From the NCBI RefSeq assembly GCF_001665875.1, contig NZ_LZTA01000129.1:1-64000 (forward strand): a stretch of DNA of 64,000 nt, in the 5' to 3' direction. Shown piece after piece: positions 34,304-43,444 of this stretch (the stretch's first letter is position 1; every line of letters starts with the position of its first letter). A program made the position numbers and the translations under genes. The notes beneath the pieces were generated by a model, which worked only from the letters and a program-made list of their open reading frames with translations, ran no database searches and had not been told where the DNA came from. This DNA comes from Mycobacterium sp. 852002-40037_SCH5390672 (GTDB taxonomy: Bacteria > Actinomycetota > Actinomycetes > Mycobacteriales > Mycobacteriaceae).

Positions 34304-35845
34304 CTAGTCGAGGTAGTCGCGCAGCACCTGGGAGCGGCTGGGATGGCGCAGCTTCGACATCGTCTTGGACTCGATCTGGCGGATGCGCTCACGGGTCACG
34401 CCGTAAACCTGCCCGATCTCGTCCAGGGTGCGGGGCTGGCCGTCGGTGAGCCCGAAACGTAGCCGTACTACGCCCGCCTCGCGCTCCGACAGCGTCTCCA
34501 GCACCGACTGCAGCTGGTCTTGCAGCAGCGTGAACGACACGGCGTCCACGGCCACCACGGCCTCGCTGTCCTCGATGAAATCGCCCAGCTGGCTGTCGCC
34601 CTCGTCGCCGATCGTCTGGTCCAGCGAGATCGGCTCGCGGGCGTATTGCTGGATCTCCAGCACCTTTTCGGGCGTGATGTCCATTTCCTTGGCCAGCTCC
34701 TCAGGCGTGGGCTCGCGGCCCAGGTCCTGCAGCAGCTCGCGCTGGATACGACCCAGCTTGTTGATGACCTCGACCATGTGCACCGGGATACGGATGGTGC
34801 GTGCCTGGTCGGCCATGGCGCGGGTGATGGCCTGACGGATCCACCACGTCGCGTACGTGGAGAACTTGTAACCCTTGGTGTAGTCGAACTTCTCGACCGC
34901 GCGGATCAGACCCAGGTTTCCTTCCTGGATCAGGTCGAGGAAGGCCATGCCCCGGCCCGTGTATCGCTTGGCCAGCGACACCACCAGCCGCAGGTTGGCT
35001 TCCAGCAGATGGTTCTTCGCGCGGTCGCCGTCGCGGCAGATCCACACCATGTCGCGGCGCTGGGCGGCGGGCAGTTTGTCGCCGCGCTCGGTCAGCTCGG
35101 TCATCAGCTGCGTGGCGTACAGCCCGGCCTCGATCCGCTTGGCCAGCTCAACCTCTTCCTCGGCGTTGAGCAGCGCGACCTTACCGATCTGCTTGAGGTA
35201 GGCGCGAACCGAGTCGGCGGAGGCCGTCAGCTCCGCGTCCTTGCGGGCCTGCCGCAACGCCTCGGACTCGTCTTCGTCCCACACGAAATCGCCGGAGGCC
35301 TTGTCCTTTTCGCTGGGCTCGGCGATATCCTCGTCGTCCTCTGCCGCGGGCGCGGCGGCCTTGACGGGCTTGGCCACGACCTCTTCCTCGCCCTCGACCC
35401 CGACCACCTCGGTGTCACCCTCGGCCTCGCCGGGCTCTTCGCCGTCGGACGCTACGTCCTCCTCGAGGTCGTCGAGGCTCAGGTCGGTGTCGATGTCGAG
35501 GTCTTCGCCGGGCTCAACCTCGAGGTCGGGTTCGCTGTCCAGATCCTCGACGGCTCCGTCGGAATCCAGAACCTCGGGATCCGCCGGCCCACCCTTGGCG
35601 GCTTTGGTTCCGCGCGCCGATGGCGCCTTGGCGCCGGCGCCCTTGGCCGCTGCGCGGGCCTTCTTGGGATCGGCGGCCGTGTCGGCCTCGGACGTGGACG
35701 GTGATGCTGTCTTGGCGGCCCGCTTCGCGGGCGCCGAGCCGTTGGCAGCCTTGGCCGCCGGTCGCTTCGCGGGGGACGACGGAGACTTCGTGGCGGTGCG
35801 TTTCACCGGCCCATCCGTTGCCGGGCTTGCTTTCGTCGCTGCCAC
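34304..35845 (-). CDS. sigA: Principal RNA polymerase sigma factor SigA
   Basis: A 513-aa primary sigma factor. The first 75 residues are Lys/Ala/Pro-rich, followed by a strongly acidic stretch (about 90-170) before region 1.2. Regions 2 (RLVVSLAKRYTGRGMAFLDLIQEGNLGLIRAVEKFDYTKG, split across 2.1-2.4) and 4 (VRLRFGLTDGQPRTLDEIGQVYGVTRERIRQIESKT) are complete. Start is GTG 35845 after AAGGGG. Essential housekeeping sigma factor. Confidence 0.97.
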   Translation of the reverse strand: MAATKASPATDGPVKRTATKSPSSPAKRPAAKAANGSAPAKRAAKTASPSTSEADTAADPKKARAAAKGAGAKAPSARGTKAAKGGPADPEVLDSDGAVEDLDSEPDLEVEPGEDLDIDTDLSLDDLEEDVASDGEEPGEAEGDTEVVGVEGEEEVVAKPVKAAAPAAEDDEDIAEPSEKDKASGDFVWDEDESEALRQARKDAELTASADSVRAYLKQIGKVALLNAEEEVELAKRIEAGLYATQLMTELTERGDKLPAAQRRDMVWICRDGDRAKNHLLEANLRLVVSLAKRYTGRGMAFLDLIQEGNLGLIRAVEKFDYTKGYKFSTYATWWIRQAITRAMADQARTIRIPVHMVEVINKLGRIQRELLQDLGREPTPEELAKEMDITPEKVLEIQQYAREPISLDQTIGDEGDSQLGDFIEDSEAVVAVDAVSFTLLQDQLQSVLETLSEREAGVVRLRFGLTDGQPRTLDEIGQVYGVTRERIRQIESKTMSKLRHPSRSQVLRDYLD

Positions 35846-36021
35846 TTACACCCCTTCGTTTGGGCTCACTCTCGGTGGGTAATGGGCATGGTTAACCGAA
35901 AGTGTCTGCTATGTCGATGTCGGCGTTGGTATCAGCGTGAGTAGTTGCACGCTATCGGTTGGGCGTTCGCCGAAGACCATTGTAACGACAGTGCGGGGTC
36001 CTACGGCTCTGCCGGGCAAAA

Positions 36022-36831
36022 TCAGTGAGTCACGTCCGAGGTGGCGGCCATGGCCGCGCCGACGATCCCGGCGGTGTTGAGCAGGGCCGCGGCCACCACC
36101 GGGGTGCGGTTTGTCAGCAGCGGCACCCATTTGTCGGCCTTGCGGCTGATGCCGCCCCCCGCGATGAACAGATCCGGCCACACCGCGTTCTCGATGCTCA
36201 CCAGCACCTTGGTCACCTGCTTGGCCCACTTTTCGTAGGACCAGTCGTTCTTCTCCTTCACCGAGGACGCCGCCCGCTGCTCGGCCTCCTTGCCGCCGAC
36301 CTCGAGATGGCCGAACTCGGTGTTGGGGATCAGCGTTCCGTTGTGGATCACCGCGGAGCCGATCCCGGTGCCGAAAGTCAGCAACACCACCAGCCCCGAC
36401 TGGCCCTTGCCCGCGCCGTAATGCTCCTCGGCCAGCCCGGCCGCGTCGGCGTCATTGAGGACGATGACGTCCTGACCGTCCAGCTCGGCGCTGATGATGT
36501 CGCGCGCGTTGCTGCCGATCCACGCCTTGTCCACGTTGGCCGCCGTCTGTACGACGCCGTGCGTCACGACGCCGGGATAGGTCACTCCCAGCGGGCCGGT
36601 CCACCCGAAGGCGTTGACCACCTCGGCGATGGTCTTGGCGACCGCCGAGGGCGTCGCGGGCTGGGGGGTCAGCAGCTTGACCCGCTCGCCGACCAACTGC
36701 CCGGTGTCCATGTCGACGATGCCGCCCTTGATGCCACTGCCGCCGACGTCGATGCCGAATCCGCGACGCCGTGGCCCGCCGTCGCCGGCGGCGGTGCCGG
36801 GCGTATCCGTGGTCGAGGCGGTGCTGGTCAT
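36022..36831 (-). CDS. ppgK: Polyphosphate glucokinase PpgK
   Basis: The 269-aa ROK-family kinase has the phosphate-binding GIDVGGSGIKGG loop (about residues 25-36), the glucose/catalytic segment VLNDADAAGLAEEHYGAG with catalytic Asp, and the second phosphate motif VLLTFGTGIGSAV. It phosphorylates glucose using polyphosphate or ATP. It is divergent from suhB. A short Ser/Thr/Gly N-terminus precedes the catalytic domain. Confidence 0.95.
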   Translation of the reverse strand: MTSTASTTDTPGTAAGDGGPRRRGFGIDVGGSGIKGGIVDMDTGQLVGERVKLLTPQPATPSAVAKTIAEVVNAFGWTGPLGVTYPGVVTHGVVQTAANVDKAWIGSNARDIISAELDGQDVIVLNDADAAGLAEEHYGAGKGQSGLVVLLTFGTGIGSAVIHNGTLIPNTEFGHLEVGGKEAEQRAASSVKEKNDWSYEKWAKQVTKVLVSIENAVWPDLFIAGGGISRKADKWVPLLTNRTPVVAAALLNTAGIVGAAMAATSDVTH

Positions 36832-36932
36832 CGAATCTCCTCGGCGTGACTGAGCTGTCCGCTCACCTTAACGCCGCGACGGTGCGGCCCGCGGCGCCTG
36901 CGCGACGGTGGCGACTGTGATCCGATAGACCG

Positions 36933-37802
36933 GTGACCCCTTCCGATGACGAGCTCGTCCGGCTGCGCTCGGTCGCCGAAACCTTGGCCGCTGACGCCGC
37001 CGCATTCGTGAGGCGTCGGCGGGCAGAGGTTTTCGGCACCGACGCGGGCAGTGACGACAGCGGCGCGGTGCGATCGAAGAGCACCCCGACCGATCCGGTG
37101 ACCGTGGTCGACACCGAAACGGAACGGCTGTTGCGCGACCGATTGGCCGAATTACGGCCTGGGGACCCAATTCTCGGCGAGGAAGGCGGCGGGCCTGCCG
37201 ATCCGGCGGGCACGCCGGCCGGATCGGTCACCTGGGTGCTCGATCCCATCGACGGCACAGTGAATTTCGTCTACGGCATCCCCGCCTATGCCGTGTCCGT
37301 CGGTGCACAGGTCAACGGCGAATCGGTGGCCGGGGCGGTCGCCGACGTCGTCGGAAACCGGGTGTACTCGGCGGCCCTCGGCCTGGGTGCGCATGTCACC
37401 GACGACGAAGGGACGCATCCGTTGCAGAGCGCCGCCGTCGACGATTTGTCGATGGCGTTGCTGGGCACCGGTTTCGGCTATTCGCGGCAGCGCCGCGCGG
37501 CGCAGGCGGCGCTGCTGGCACGCATGCTGCCGGTGGTCCGCGACGTTCGTCGCATCGGCTCGGCGGCACTGGATCTGTGCATGGTCGCCTCGGGCCGGCT
37601 CGACGCCTTTTACGAGCACGGCCTGCAGGTGTGGGATCGCGCCGCGGGTGCGCTGATCGCCGCGGAGGCCGGGGCCCGGGTGGTGCTGCCCGCACCCGGC
37701 GTGGCCGGGGCGGGCCTGGCGCTGGCCGCCGCGCCCGGAATCGCCGACGAACTTTTGGCCGTCCTGGAGCGCTTCAACGGCCTGGACCCGATCCTGGATT
37801 GA
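36933..37802 (+). CDS. suhB: Inositol monophosphatase SuhB
   Basis: A 289-aa inositol phosphatase: metal ligands in ILGEEGGG and WVLDPIDGTVNFVYGIP (DPIDGTxNF), and the C-terminal WDRAAGALIAAEAGA motif. GTG 36933. It supplies inositol for phosphatidylinositol, PIM, LAM and mycothiol synthesis. The opposite strand reading frames are shadows. Confidence 0.94.
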   Translation: MTPSDDELVRLRSVAETLAADAAAFVRRRRAEVFGTDAGSDDSGAVRSKSTPTDPVTVVDTETERLLRDRLAELRPGDPILGEEGGGPADPAGTPAGSVTWVLDPIDGTVNFVYGIPAYAVSVGAQVNGESVAGAVADVVGNRVYSAALGLGAHVTDDEGTHPLQSAAVDDLSMALLGTGFGYSRQRRAAQAALLARMLPVVRDVRRIGSAALDLCMVASGRLDAFYEHGLQVWDRAAGALIAAEAGARVVLPAPGVAGAGLALAAAPGIADELLAVLERFNGLDPILD

Positions 37803-37811
37803 CCGCCCGCG

Positions 37812-38462
37812 TCAGCAGCTGCTGGCGTGAATCTTGGCCAGCAAGGTGGGGTCCGAGGGCTCGGTGGCGCCGGGGCGCAGGGTGGCGAGCACGGCGTCGA
37901 TGTCGTCGTTGTGCGCCAACGCGTTGAAGTCGGTCCCCAGGGACAGGTCGACGGAGTCGTCGGCGCGGTTGTCGTTGAACAGTTCGGTGCACGGCGCCAC
38001 CAGCCACACGGCGGCCGCGGTGGCCTGCCCGGCGGTGCCGAAACGGATTTGACCCTGACAGGTGAGTCTGGTGCCCGCGTAGAGGGGGTCGTTGGCGGCG
38101 GTCGGTTGCGCGAAGCCGAGGTCTTTCATGGCCCCGGCCACGTCGCCGGCCTGGCCGCCCCGGCCGCTGGCGTTGAGGACGCGAACTTTGGTGTCCGCGA
38201 GTTTGGCGGGTGTGACGTCCATCATGGCGCTGCGCGACACCTGCTCACCCAGCTGGGCCGGTGCCGACCCGGTCGACTGCGGCGGGGGATTGCACACCAC
38301 GGCCTCGTGCACTTTGGCGGGTCGCGTCAGCGCCACCGTCCAGATCCCGCCGGTAACCACTGCGAGAAGAATCACCACGACGATCGCGGGCCGGGGGTTG
38401 CGCCGCCGAAAGGGCCGACCGTGCTTGTCAAAAGCTGTACCCTCGGTGATTTGCGTGACCAC
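37812..38462 (-). CDS. cei: Envelope integrity protein Cei (Rv2700-like)
   Basis: A 216-aa membrane protein: short basic N-terminus, one transmembrane helix (PAIVVVILLAVVTGGIWTVAL, about 24-44) and an external domain with the LytR_C-type fold (VRVLNASGRGGQAGDVAGAMKDLGF). Starts at GTG 38462. Cei is needed for envelope integrity and growth in macrophages in M. tuberculosis. Four extracytoplasmic cysteines (CNPPP, LTCQG, APCTE, ASSC) could form disulfides. Confidence 0.9.
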   Translation of the reverse strand: MVTQITEGTAFDKHGRPFRRRNPRPAIVVVILLAVVTGGIWTVALTRPAKVHEAVVCNPPPQSTGSAPAQLGEQVSRSAMMDVTPAKLADTKVRVLNASGRGGQAGDVAGAMKDLGFAQPTAANDPLYAGTRLTCQGQIRFGTAGQATAAAVWLVAPCTELFNDNRADDSVDLSLGTDFNALAHNDDIDAVLATLRPGATEPSDPTLLAKIHASSC

Positions 38463-38632
38463 AGCTGCACTCTAAACCCACTGTTCAGAGACGAGCGCAA
38501 GGGTAAAAATGGCGGTGTGATGTAAATCACACCTTAATGGACCGCGATACGGGCACGAATCGTTTGGTGGATGCGTTCGACGCTGGTACAAAGCGATGCT
38601 TGGATAACGAGGGCATGTGAGGGGACAGGGCA

Positions 38633-38935
38633 ATGCCTACCGACTATGACGCTCCACGGCGTACCGAGACCGACGACGTTTCGGAGGACTCGCTGGAGGA
38701 GCTCAAAGCGCGACGGAACGAGGCGGCTTCGGCCGTCGTCGATGTCGACGAATCTGAATCCGCTGAGAACTTTGAACTGCCCGGTGCCGACCTGTCTGGT
38801 GAAGAACTGTCGGTGCGCGTGGTTCCGAAGCAGGCCGACGAGTTCACCTGTTCGAGCTGCTTCCTGGTGCAACACCGCAGCCGCCTGGCCAGCGAGAAGA
38901 ACGGCGTGATGATCTGTACCGACTGCGCGGCCTGA
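38633..38935 (+). CDS. DUF4193 zinc-ribbon protein (Rv2699c-like)
   Basis: A 100-aa protein: acidic N-terminal half (SLEELKARRNEAASAVVDVDE) and C-terminal zinc ribbon CSSCFLVQHRS...CTDCAA. DUF4193 proteins are essential and abundant in mycobacteria and are thought to interact with RNA polymerase or the transcription machinery; function unresolved. A clear RBS (GGGGACAGGG) precedes ATG 38633. Confidence 0.85.
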   Translation: MPTDYDAPRRTETDDVSEDSLEELKARRNEAASAVVDVDESESAENFELPGADLSGEELSVRVVPKQADEFTCSSCFLVQHRSRLASEKNGVMICTDCAA

Positions 38936-38944
38936 TAGCTGCGC

Positions 38945-39430
38945 TCACCGTGTCAGGGCCGACAGCACCCGTTCGGGGTGACGGCAGCTCACCAGCCAGT
39001 ACGGCGTCGGATCGTCCGGGTCGTCGAGTACCGCCAGGATCATCGGCCCCACCCATGCCCTATGTAGGACGTACGCCGCCGGGTCGAGCTGGCGGCCCAG
39101 CGCGGCGGACTTGGCCGACGGCGCTATCTGCGCGGACCGGGCGATCACGGTGACCGGCAGATGTGCCTGTCCGGCCCACAGCTGCACGTCGCCCGGCACC
39201 GATGGGTCGGCGGTGACCCGGATCTCGATGCGGCCCAGCCACACCAGCGCCGCGGCCGCCACCGCGAACAGCGTTGCGTACGGCCACCAGGACGATTGGC
39301 GGGTGACGCCCATGTTGAACTCGAACGCGATGATGCCCGCCAGCGCGAAGGCCGGTGGCCACCACCACCACGGAACCCACAATCGTTCGCGATACCGCAC
39401 GTTGTGCGGCGCGACGCGCGTATCGGACAC
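38945..39430 (-). CDS. DUF3093 membrane protein (Rv2698-like)
   Basis: A 161-aa protein with two transmembrane helices (WVPWWWWPPAFALAGIIAFEF and SWWPYATLFAVAAAALVWLG) followed by a beta-rich cytosolic domain (RIEIRVTADPSVPGD). Start GTG 39430. It is divergent from dut with only 25 bases between starts, so they share a promoter region. Function unknown. Confidence 0.85.
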   Translation of the reverse strand: MSDTRVAPHNVRYRERLWVPWWWWPPAFALAGIIAFEFNMGVTRQSSWWPYATLFAVAAAALVWLGRIEIRVTADPSVPGDVQLWAGQAHLPVTVIARSAQIAPSAKSAALGRQLDPAAYVLHRAWVGPMILAVLDDPDDPTPYWLVSCRHPERVLSALTR

Positions 39431-39455
39431 GCAGTCAAGGGTAGTCTGTGGCCCC

Positions 39456-39920
39456 GTGTCGACCAGTCTGGCCATCGTCCGCCTTGACCCCGATCTTCCG
39501 CTGCCCGGCCGCGCCCACGAAGGCGACGCCGGCATCGATCTCTACAGCGCGGAAGACGTCAAACTGGAACCCGGGCGACGCGCCCTGGTGCGAACGGGGG
39601 TCGCGGTCGCCATCCCGTTCGGCATGGTCGGCTTGGTGCATCCACGGTCGGGACTGGCTGCGCGAGTTGGACTTTCGATCGTCAACAGTCCGGGTACGAT
39701 CGACGCGGGCTATCGCGGCGAGATCAAGGTTGCGCTGATCAACCTGGACCCGACCGAGCCGATCGTGGTGCACCGCGGCGATCGCATCGCCCAGTTGTTG
39801 GTGCAGCGAGTCGAATTGATGGAGTTGGTCGAGGTGTCGTCGTTCGACGAGGCCGGGCTGGCCGAAACCTCCCGTGGCGATGGTGGTCACGGTTCCTCCG
39901 GCGGACATGCGAGTTTGTGA
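39456..39920 (+). CDS. dut: Deoxyuridine 5'-triphosphate nucleotidohydrolase Dut
   Basis: All five dUTPase motifs are present: DAGIDLYSAED, HPRSGLAAR, GTIDAGYRGEIKV, RGDRIAQLLVQ and the C-terminal arm TSRGDGGHGSSG. The 154-aa trimeric enzyme hydrolyses dUTP to dUMP and keeps uracil out of DNA. GTG 39456. The next gene (DUF3710) begins 47 bases downstream and is probably co-transcribed. Confidence 0.97.
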   Translation: MSTSLAIVRLDPDLPLPGRAHEGDAGIDLYSAEDVKLEPGRRALVRTGVAVAIPFGMVGLVHPRSGLAARVGLSIVNSPGTIDAGYRGEIKVALINLDPTEPIVVHRGDRIAQLLVQRVELMELVEVSSFDEAGLAETSRGDGGHGSSGGHASL

Positions 39921-39967
39921 TGCGCCGGCGACGATGCAGAGCAAGGCGATGAGAAGGAGCGGCGCTG

Positions 39968-40744
39968 ATGGCTGCATTCGGTAAACGCACACCCAAAGAC
40001 GACGACGCCTCCGGCGCCGGCACGCCGACGGCGGGCGACGTCGCGGCCCGCGATGCCGACGAGCAGGCCCCCGAAGATCTCGAGGGCCCGTTCGACATCG
40101 AGGACTTCGACGACCCGGCGGTGGCGGAACTGGCCCGGCTCGACCTGGGCTCGGTGCTCATTCCCATGCCTGAGGCCGGTCAGTTGCAGGTCGAGCTGAC
40201 CGAAACCGGTGTGCCGAGCGCGGTCTGGGTCGTCACCCCCAACGGTCGGTTCACCATCGCCGCCTATGCCGCGCCCAAGACGGGCGGCCTGTGGCGTGAA
40301 GTGGCCGGCGAACTCGCCGAGTCGCTGCGCAACGACTCGGCCCAGGTCAGCATCAAGGACGGCCCGTGGGGTCGCGAGGTGGTGGGCACCGCCACCGGCG
40401 TGGTGCGCTTCATCGGCGTCGACGGCTATCGCTGGATGATCCGCTGCGTCATCAACGGTGCGCACGAGACGATGGAAGCCCTGGAGCAGGAGGCGCGAGC
40501 TGCCTTGGCGGACACGGTGGTTCGGCGCGGCGAGACACCGCTTCCGGTGCGGACGCCGCTGACCGTGCAGCTGCCCGAGCCGATGGCCCAGCAGCTGCGC
40601 GAAGCCGCCGCCGCGCAACAGGCCGCGCAGCAGGGCGAGGCCCAGCAGGCCGAGGGGCCACAGGAACCGTCCAACGAGCCGGCCGCGCGCCGCAGCGTCG
40701 ACGGGTCGGCCATGCAGCAGCTGCGCACCACCACGGGCGGCTGA
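39968..40744 (+). CDS. DUF3710 protein (Rv2696c-like)
   Basis: A 258-aa soluble protein: Asp/Glu-rich N-terminus, central DUF3710 domain (GPFDIEDFDDPAVAELARLDLG; VWVVTPNGRFTIAAYAAPK; RFIGVDGYRWMIRCVINGAH) and a low-complexity Ala/Gln C-terminal tail (about residues 200-245) rich in GEAQQAEGPQEP-type sequence. AGGAG precedes ATG. It ends 4 bases before the convergent alpha/beta hydrolase gene. Function unknown. Confidence 0.85.
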   Translation: MAAFGKRTPKDDDASGAGTPTAGDVAARDADEQAPEDLEGPFDIEDFDDPAVAELARLDLGSVLIPMPEAGQLQVELTETGVPSAVWVVTPNGRFTIAAYAAPKTGGLWREVAGELAESLRNDSAQVSIKDGPWGREVVGTATGVVRFIGVDGYRWMIRCVINGAHETMEALEQEARAALADTVVRRGETPLPVRTPLTVQLPEPMAQQLREAAAAQQAAQQGEAQQAEGPQEPSNEPAARRSVDGSAMQQLRTTTGG

Positions 40745-40748
40745 CCGG

Positions 40749-41447
40749 CTACAGGTCGGCCAGCGCGCTCAGGCAGGCCGCACCCAGGGCCGCGGGATCC
40801 GCCCCGATCTGATCCAGCGTCACCGTCCGCAGTGCCGCGCGGGGTGCGGCAGCGACCCAGTCGATCCCGGCCTGCAACGGGTGGATCGGATCGTCGACCG
40901 CGGATGCCACGCCCAGCGGCGCGGCGAGCCCGGACAGCTCGTCACAGCTCGGCGCGACGTAGGCGGCGGCTTCTTCCATGGCATCGGGCAGATGTGGCCA
41001 TTGGGCGCCCCATGACCGGGTCAGCTCGTCGGCCAGCCAGGGCGGGCTCGATGCCCGCATCTGGGTCGTGGTCACCGCCAGCCCGTCGGCGCGCAGTTGT
41101 GACGCCGAATACCGCGCCGCCAGGGCCGCGGGCGCTGTCCCGGGCGCGCCCGCCCACGCCGGCAGTGCGGCCAGCACCGCGACGGTCCGGTCGGGATGGG
41201 CCAACGCCCAGGCGGCCGCCACCGCGGCGCCGATCGAGACGCCGCCCACAGCGATCGGCCCCTCGCGCGCCGCGCCGTCCAGCGCCGCCAGGTAGCCCTC
41301 GATCAGCCGGTCGGGGCGCGGCGCCGGGGTCTTCAGCAACGCGCCGGCCGCGGCTAAGGGGCGGGAAAACGCCCGGTGAACATAGTCGTCGTCGGAGCCG
41401 GTTCCGGGCAACAACACCGTCGTGACACCGCTGAGATCGACCACCAC
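40749..41447 (-). CDS. Alpha/beta hydrolase (Rv2695-like)
   Basis: A 232-aa hydrolase with core strands VTTVLLPGTGSDDDYVHRAF and IAVGGVSIGAAVAAAWAL. The nucleophile elbow reads GGVSIG, with Ser at about residue 71. Acid and His are within VASAVDDPIHPLQAGIDWV, a plausible D-x-IHP pattern of this subfamily. Start GTG 41447. Substrate unknown. Confidence 0.82.
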   Translation of the reverse strand: MVVDLSGVTTVLLPGTGSDDDYVHRAFSRPLAAAGALLKTPAPRPDRLIEGYLAALDGAAREGPIAVGGVSIGAAVAAAWALAHPDRTVAVLAALPAWAGAPGTAPAALAARYSASQLRADGLAVTTTQMRASSPPWLADELTRSWGAQWPHLPDAMEEAAAYVAPSCDELSGLAAPLGVASAVDDPIHPLQAGIDWVAAAPRAALRTVTLDQIGADPAALGAACLSALADL

Positions 41448-41584
41448 CTCTTGATAGTGCCCCGCCGTTCACGGGCCCTCCAACACGACGTTTGAGTCGG
41501 TTGGCGCTGGGGAACCAAGAGGTCTACGGTGTCCGTTGGCATATATGGAAGCGTCGAGGCTTATCAGCATTGTCAGGAGTGGCC

Positions 41585-41953
41585 ATGGGGGCCCAAGGGT
41601 ATCTGCGCCGGCTCACCCGTCGGTTGACGGAGGATCCGGAGCAACTCGACTCGGAGGAACTATCCGACGAGGTCGCAAGCACCGGAGCGCAACGCGCGAT
41701 TGATTGCCAGCGTGGCCAGGAGGTCACGATGGTGGGCACGCTGCGCAGCGTCGAGTGCAACGGGAGGGCCTGCGCCGGCGGAGTACGCGCCGAATTGTTC
41801 GACGGCAGCGACACCGTCACGCTCGTATGGCTGGGACAACGCCGCATTCCGGGTATCGACTCGGGCCGCACTCTGCGAGTGCGTGGACGCCTCGGCAAGC
41901 TGGAGAACGGAACCAAGGCGATCTACAACCCGCACTACGAAATTCAGCGGTGA
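41585..41953 (+). CDS. OB-fold nucleic acid-binding protein (Rv2694c-like)
   Basis: A 122-aa protein with an OB fold: QEVTMVGTLRSVECNGRA, GVRAELFDGSDTVTLVWLGQ and GRTLRVRGRLGKLENG. It resembles the anticodon-binding OB family and RecG-like OB modules and probably binds nucleic acid. ATG 41585 follows CAGGAG. The next gene starts at GTG 41950, overlapping by 4 bases. Confidence 0.85.
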   Translation: MGAQGYLRRLTRRLTEDPEQLDSEELSDEVASTGAQRAIDCQRGQEVTMVGTLRSVECNGRACAGGVRAELFDGSDTVTLVWLGQRRIPGIDSGRTLRVRGRLGKLENGTKAIYNPHYEIQR

Positions 41954-42663
41954 CCGATCCCGAAGATGCGCGGGTGACCCCGCGGGAGTCGGGCTCGTCG
42001 GAACAAATGACCACTAACCGCATCAACCCGGAACGTCTGCTGGCACAGGCAGGCGGGATCAGCGGTGTCATCTACTCGTCGCTGCCGGTGGTGGTCTTCG
42101 TCATCGTGTCGAGCGTGTCGGGACTGGTCCCCGCGATCGTGGCCGCGCTGGGGGTGGCCGCACTGGTCATGGTGTGGCGGCTCGTTCGGCGCGAATCACC
42201 GCAGCCGGCGTTCTCCGGCTTTTTCGGTGTCGCGCTGTGCGCGCTGATCGCCTATGTGTTGGGCGAGTCCAAGGGTTACTTCCTGCTGGGCATCTGGATG
42301 TCGTTGGTGTGGGCGGTGGTTGTCGCGGCGTCGGTGCTGATCCGCCGGCCACTGGTCGGCTACGCGTGGGGCTGGGCCACCGGCCGCGGTGATGGCTGGC
42401 GCCGGGTACCGCGGGCCGTGTATGCGTTCGACGTCGCATCGCTGGGTTGGGTGCTGGTGTTCGCCGCGCGGTTCGTGGTTCAAGGGCTGCTGTATGACGC
42501 CGATCGGACCGGTTGGCTGGCGACGGCGCGGATCGGGATGGGCTGGCCGCTTACCGCGCTCGCCGCGTTGGCCACGTATGCGGCGATCAAGTCGGCGCAA
42601 CGGGCCATGGCCGCCGCCGATGCCCCCACGGTGGAAATGGAACCCGGCGCCGTCACCGACTGA
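41950..42663 (+). CDS. DUF3159 membrane protein (Rv2693c-like)
   Basis: A 237-aa protein with five or six transmembrane helices (VVVFVIVSSVSGLVPAIVAAL, GFFGVALCALIAYVLG, FLLGIWMSLVWAVVVAASVL, ASLGWVLVFAARFVVQGLLY and MGWPLTALAALATYAAIK). Translation is coupled to the OB-fold gene by a GTGA overlap, and the pair is divided from ceoC by convergence. Function unknown. Confidence 0.85.
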   Translation: MTDPEDARVTPRESGSSEQMTTNRINPERLLAQAGGISGVIYSSLPVVVFVIVSSVSGLVPAIVAALGVAALVMVWRLVRRESPQPAFSGFFGVALCALIAYVLGESKGYFLLGIWMSLVWAVVVAASVLIRRPLVGYAWGWATGRGDGWRRVPRAVYAFDVASLGWVLVFAARFVVQGLLYDADRTGWLATARIGMGWPLTALAALATYAAIKSAQRAMAAADAPTVEMEPGAVTD

Positions 42664-43341
42664 TCAGTCGGCGCCCGGACTGTGGCTACCCAGTAGCAGC
42701 TTCTGCAGATCCTCTTCCGCCTCGGCGATGGCGACGAACAACAGCTCGTCGCCGCCTTCCAGTGGCTCGTCCTCCTCGGGCACGATCACTCGCGGGCCGC
42801 GCAGGATCGTCACCAGCGAGGTGTTCCGCGGCAGCTGCAGCTTGCGCACCGGCTTGCCGCCCCACGGCGTGTCGTCGGGCAGGGTGATCTCGACGAGGTT
42901 GGCCTGGCCCTTGCGGAATTCCATCAGGCGCACCAGATCGCCGACGGCGACGGCCTCTTCGATGAGTGAGGCCAGCATGCGCGGCGTCGACACCGCGACG
43001 TCGACCCCCCACGCGTCGGTGAACAGCCATTCGTTGCGGGGATCGTTGACGCGGGCCACCACCCGCGGCACCGCGAATTCCGTTTTGGCCAAGAGGCTTA
43101 GCACGACGTTGGCCTTGTCATCGCCGGTCGCGGCCACTACCACGTCGAACTCCTGCAGGTGCACCGACTCCAGCAGGCTCAGTTCGCAGGCGTCGCCCAG
43201 CCGCCAGTGCGCGGCCGGGATGGCGTCGACGTCGACGTGATCGGGGTTGCGTTCGATCAGCGTCACATCGTGGCCATTGCCGATGAGTTCCCGGGTGACC
43301 GAGCGGCCGACCGCGCCGGCGCCGGCAACAGCTACCTTCAT
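42664..43341 (-). CDS. ceoC: RCK/TrkA-type potassium-uptake regulator CeoC
   Basis: A 225-aa protein: N-terminal NAD-binding Rossmann domain (KVAVAGAGAVGRSVTRELIGNGHDVTLIERN, split at GAGAVG) and C-terminal RCK_C domain (ANLVEITLPDDTPWGGKPVRKL). RCK proteins gate potassium channels or transporters. It is the second gene of the ceoB-ceoC unit and 103 bases downstream of ceoB. Confidence 0.9.
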   Translation of the reverse strand: MKVAVAGAGAVGRSVTRELIGNGHDVTLIERNPDHVDVDAIPAAHWRLGDACELSLLESVHLQEFDVVVAATGDDKANVVLSLLAKTEFAVPRVVARVNDPRNEWLFTDAWGVDVAVSTPRMLASLIEEAVAVGDLVRLMEFRKGQANLVEITLPDDTPWGGKPVRKLQLPRNTSLVTILRGPRVIVPEEDEPLEGGDELLFVAIAEAEEDLQKLLLGSHSPGAD

Positions 43342-43444
43342 GTGCGCCGCTCCTCGTACCCGGCCCGCACAGGCGAGCCGGCTCCTTCGTCGTCGGCGGT
43401 CTTCATGGGCGCCGTCTCCTCAAAAAACCAGTCGCTCGAATTCA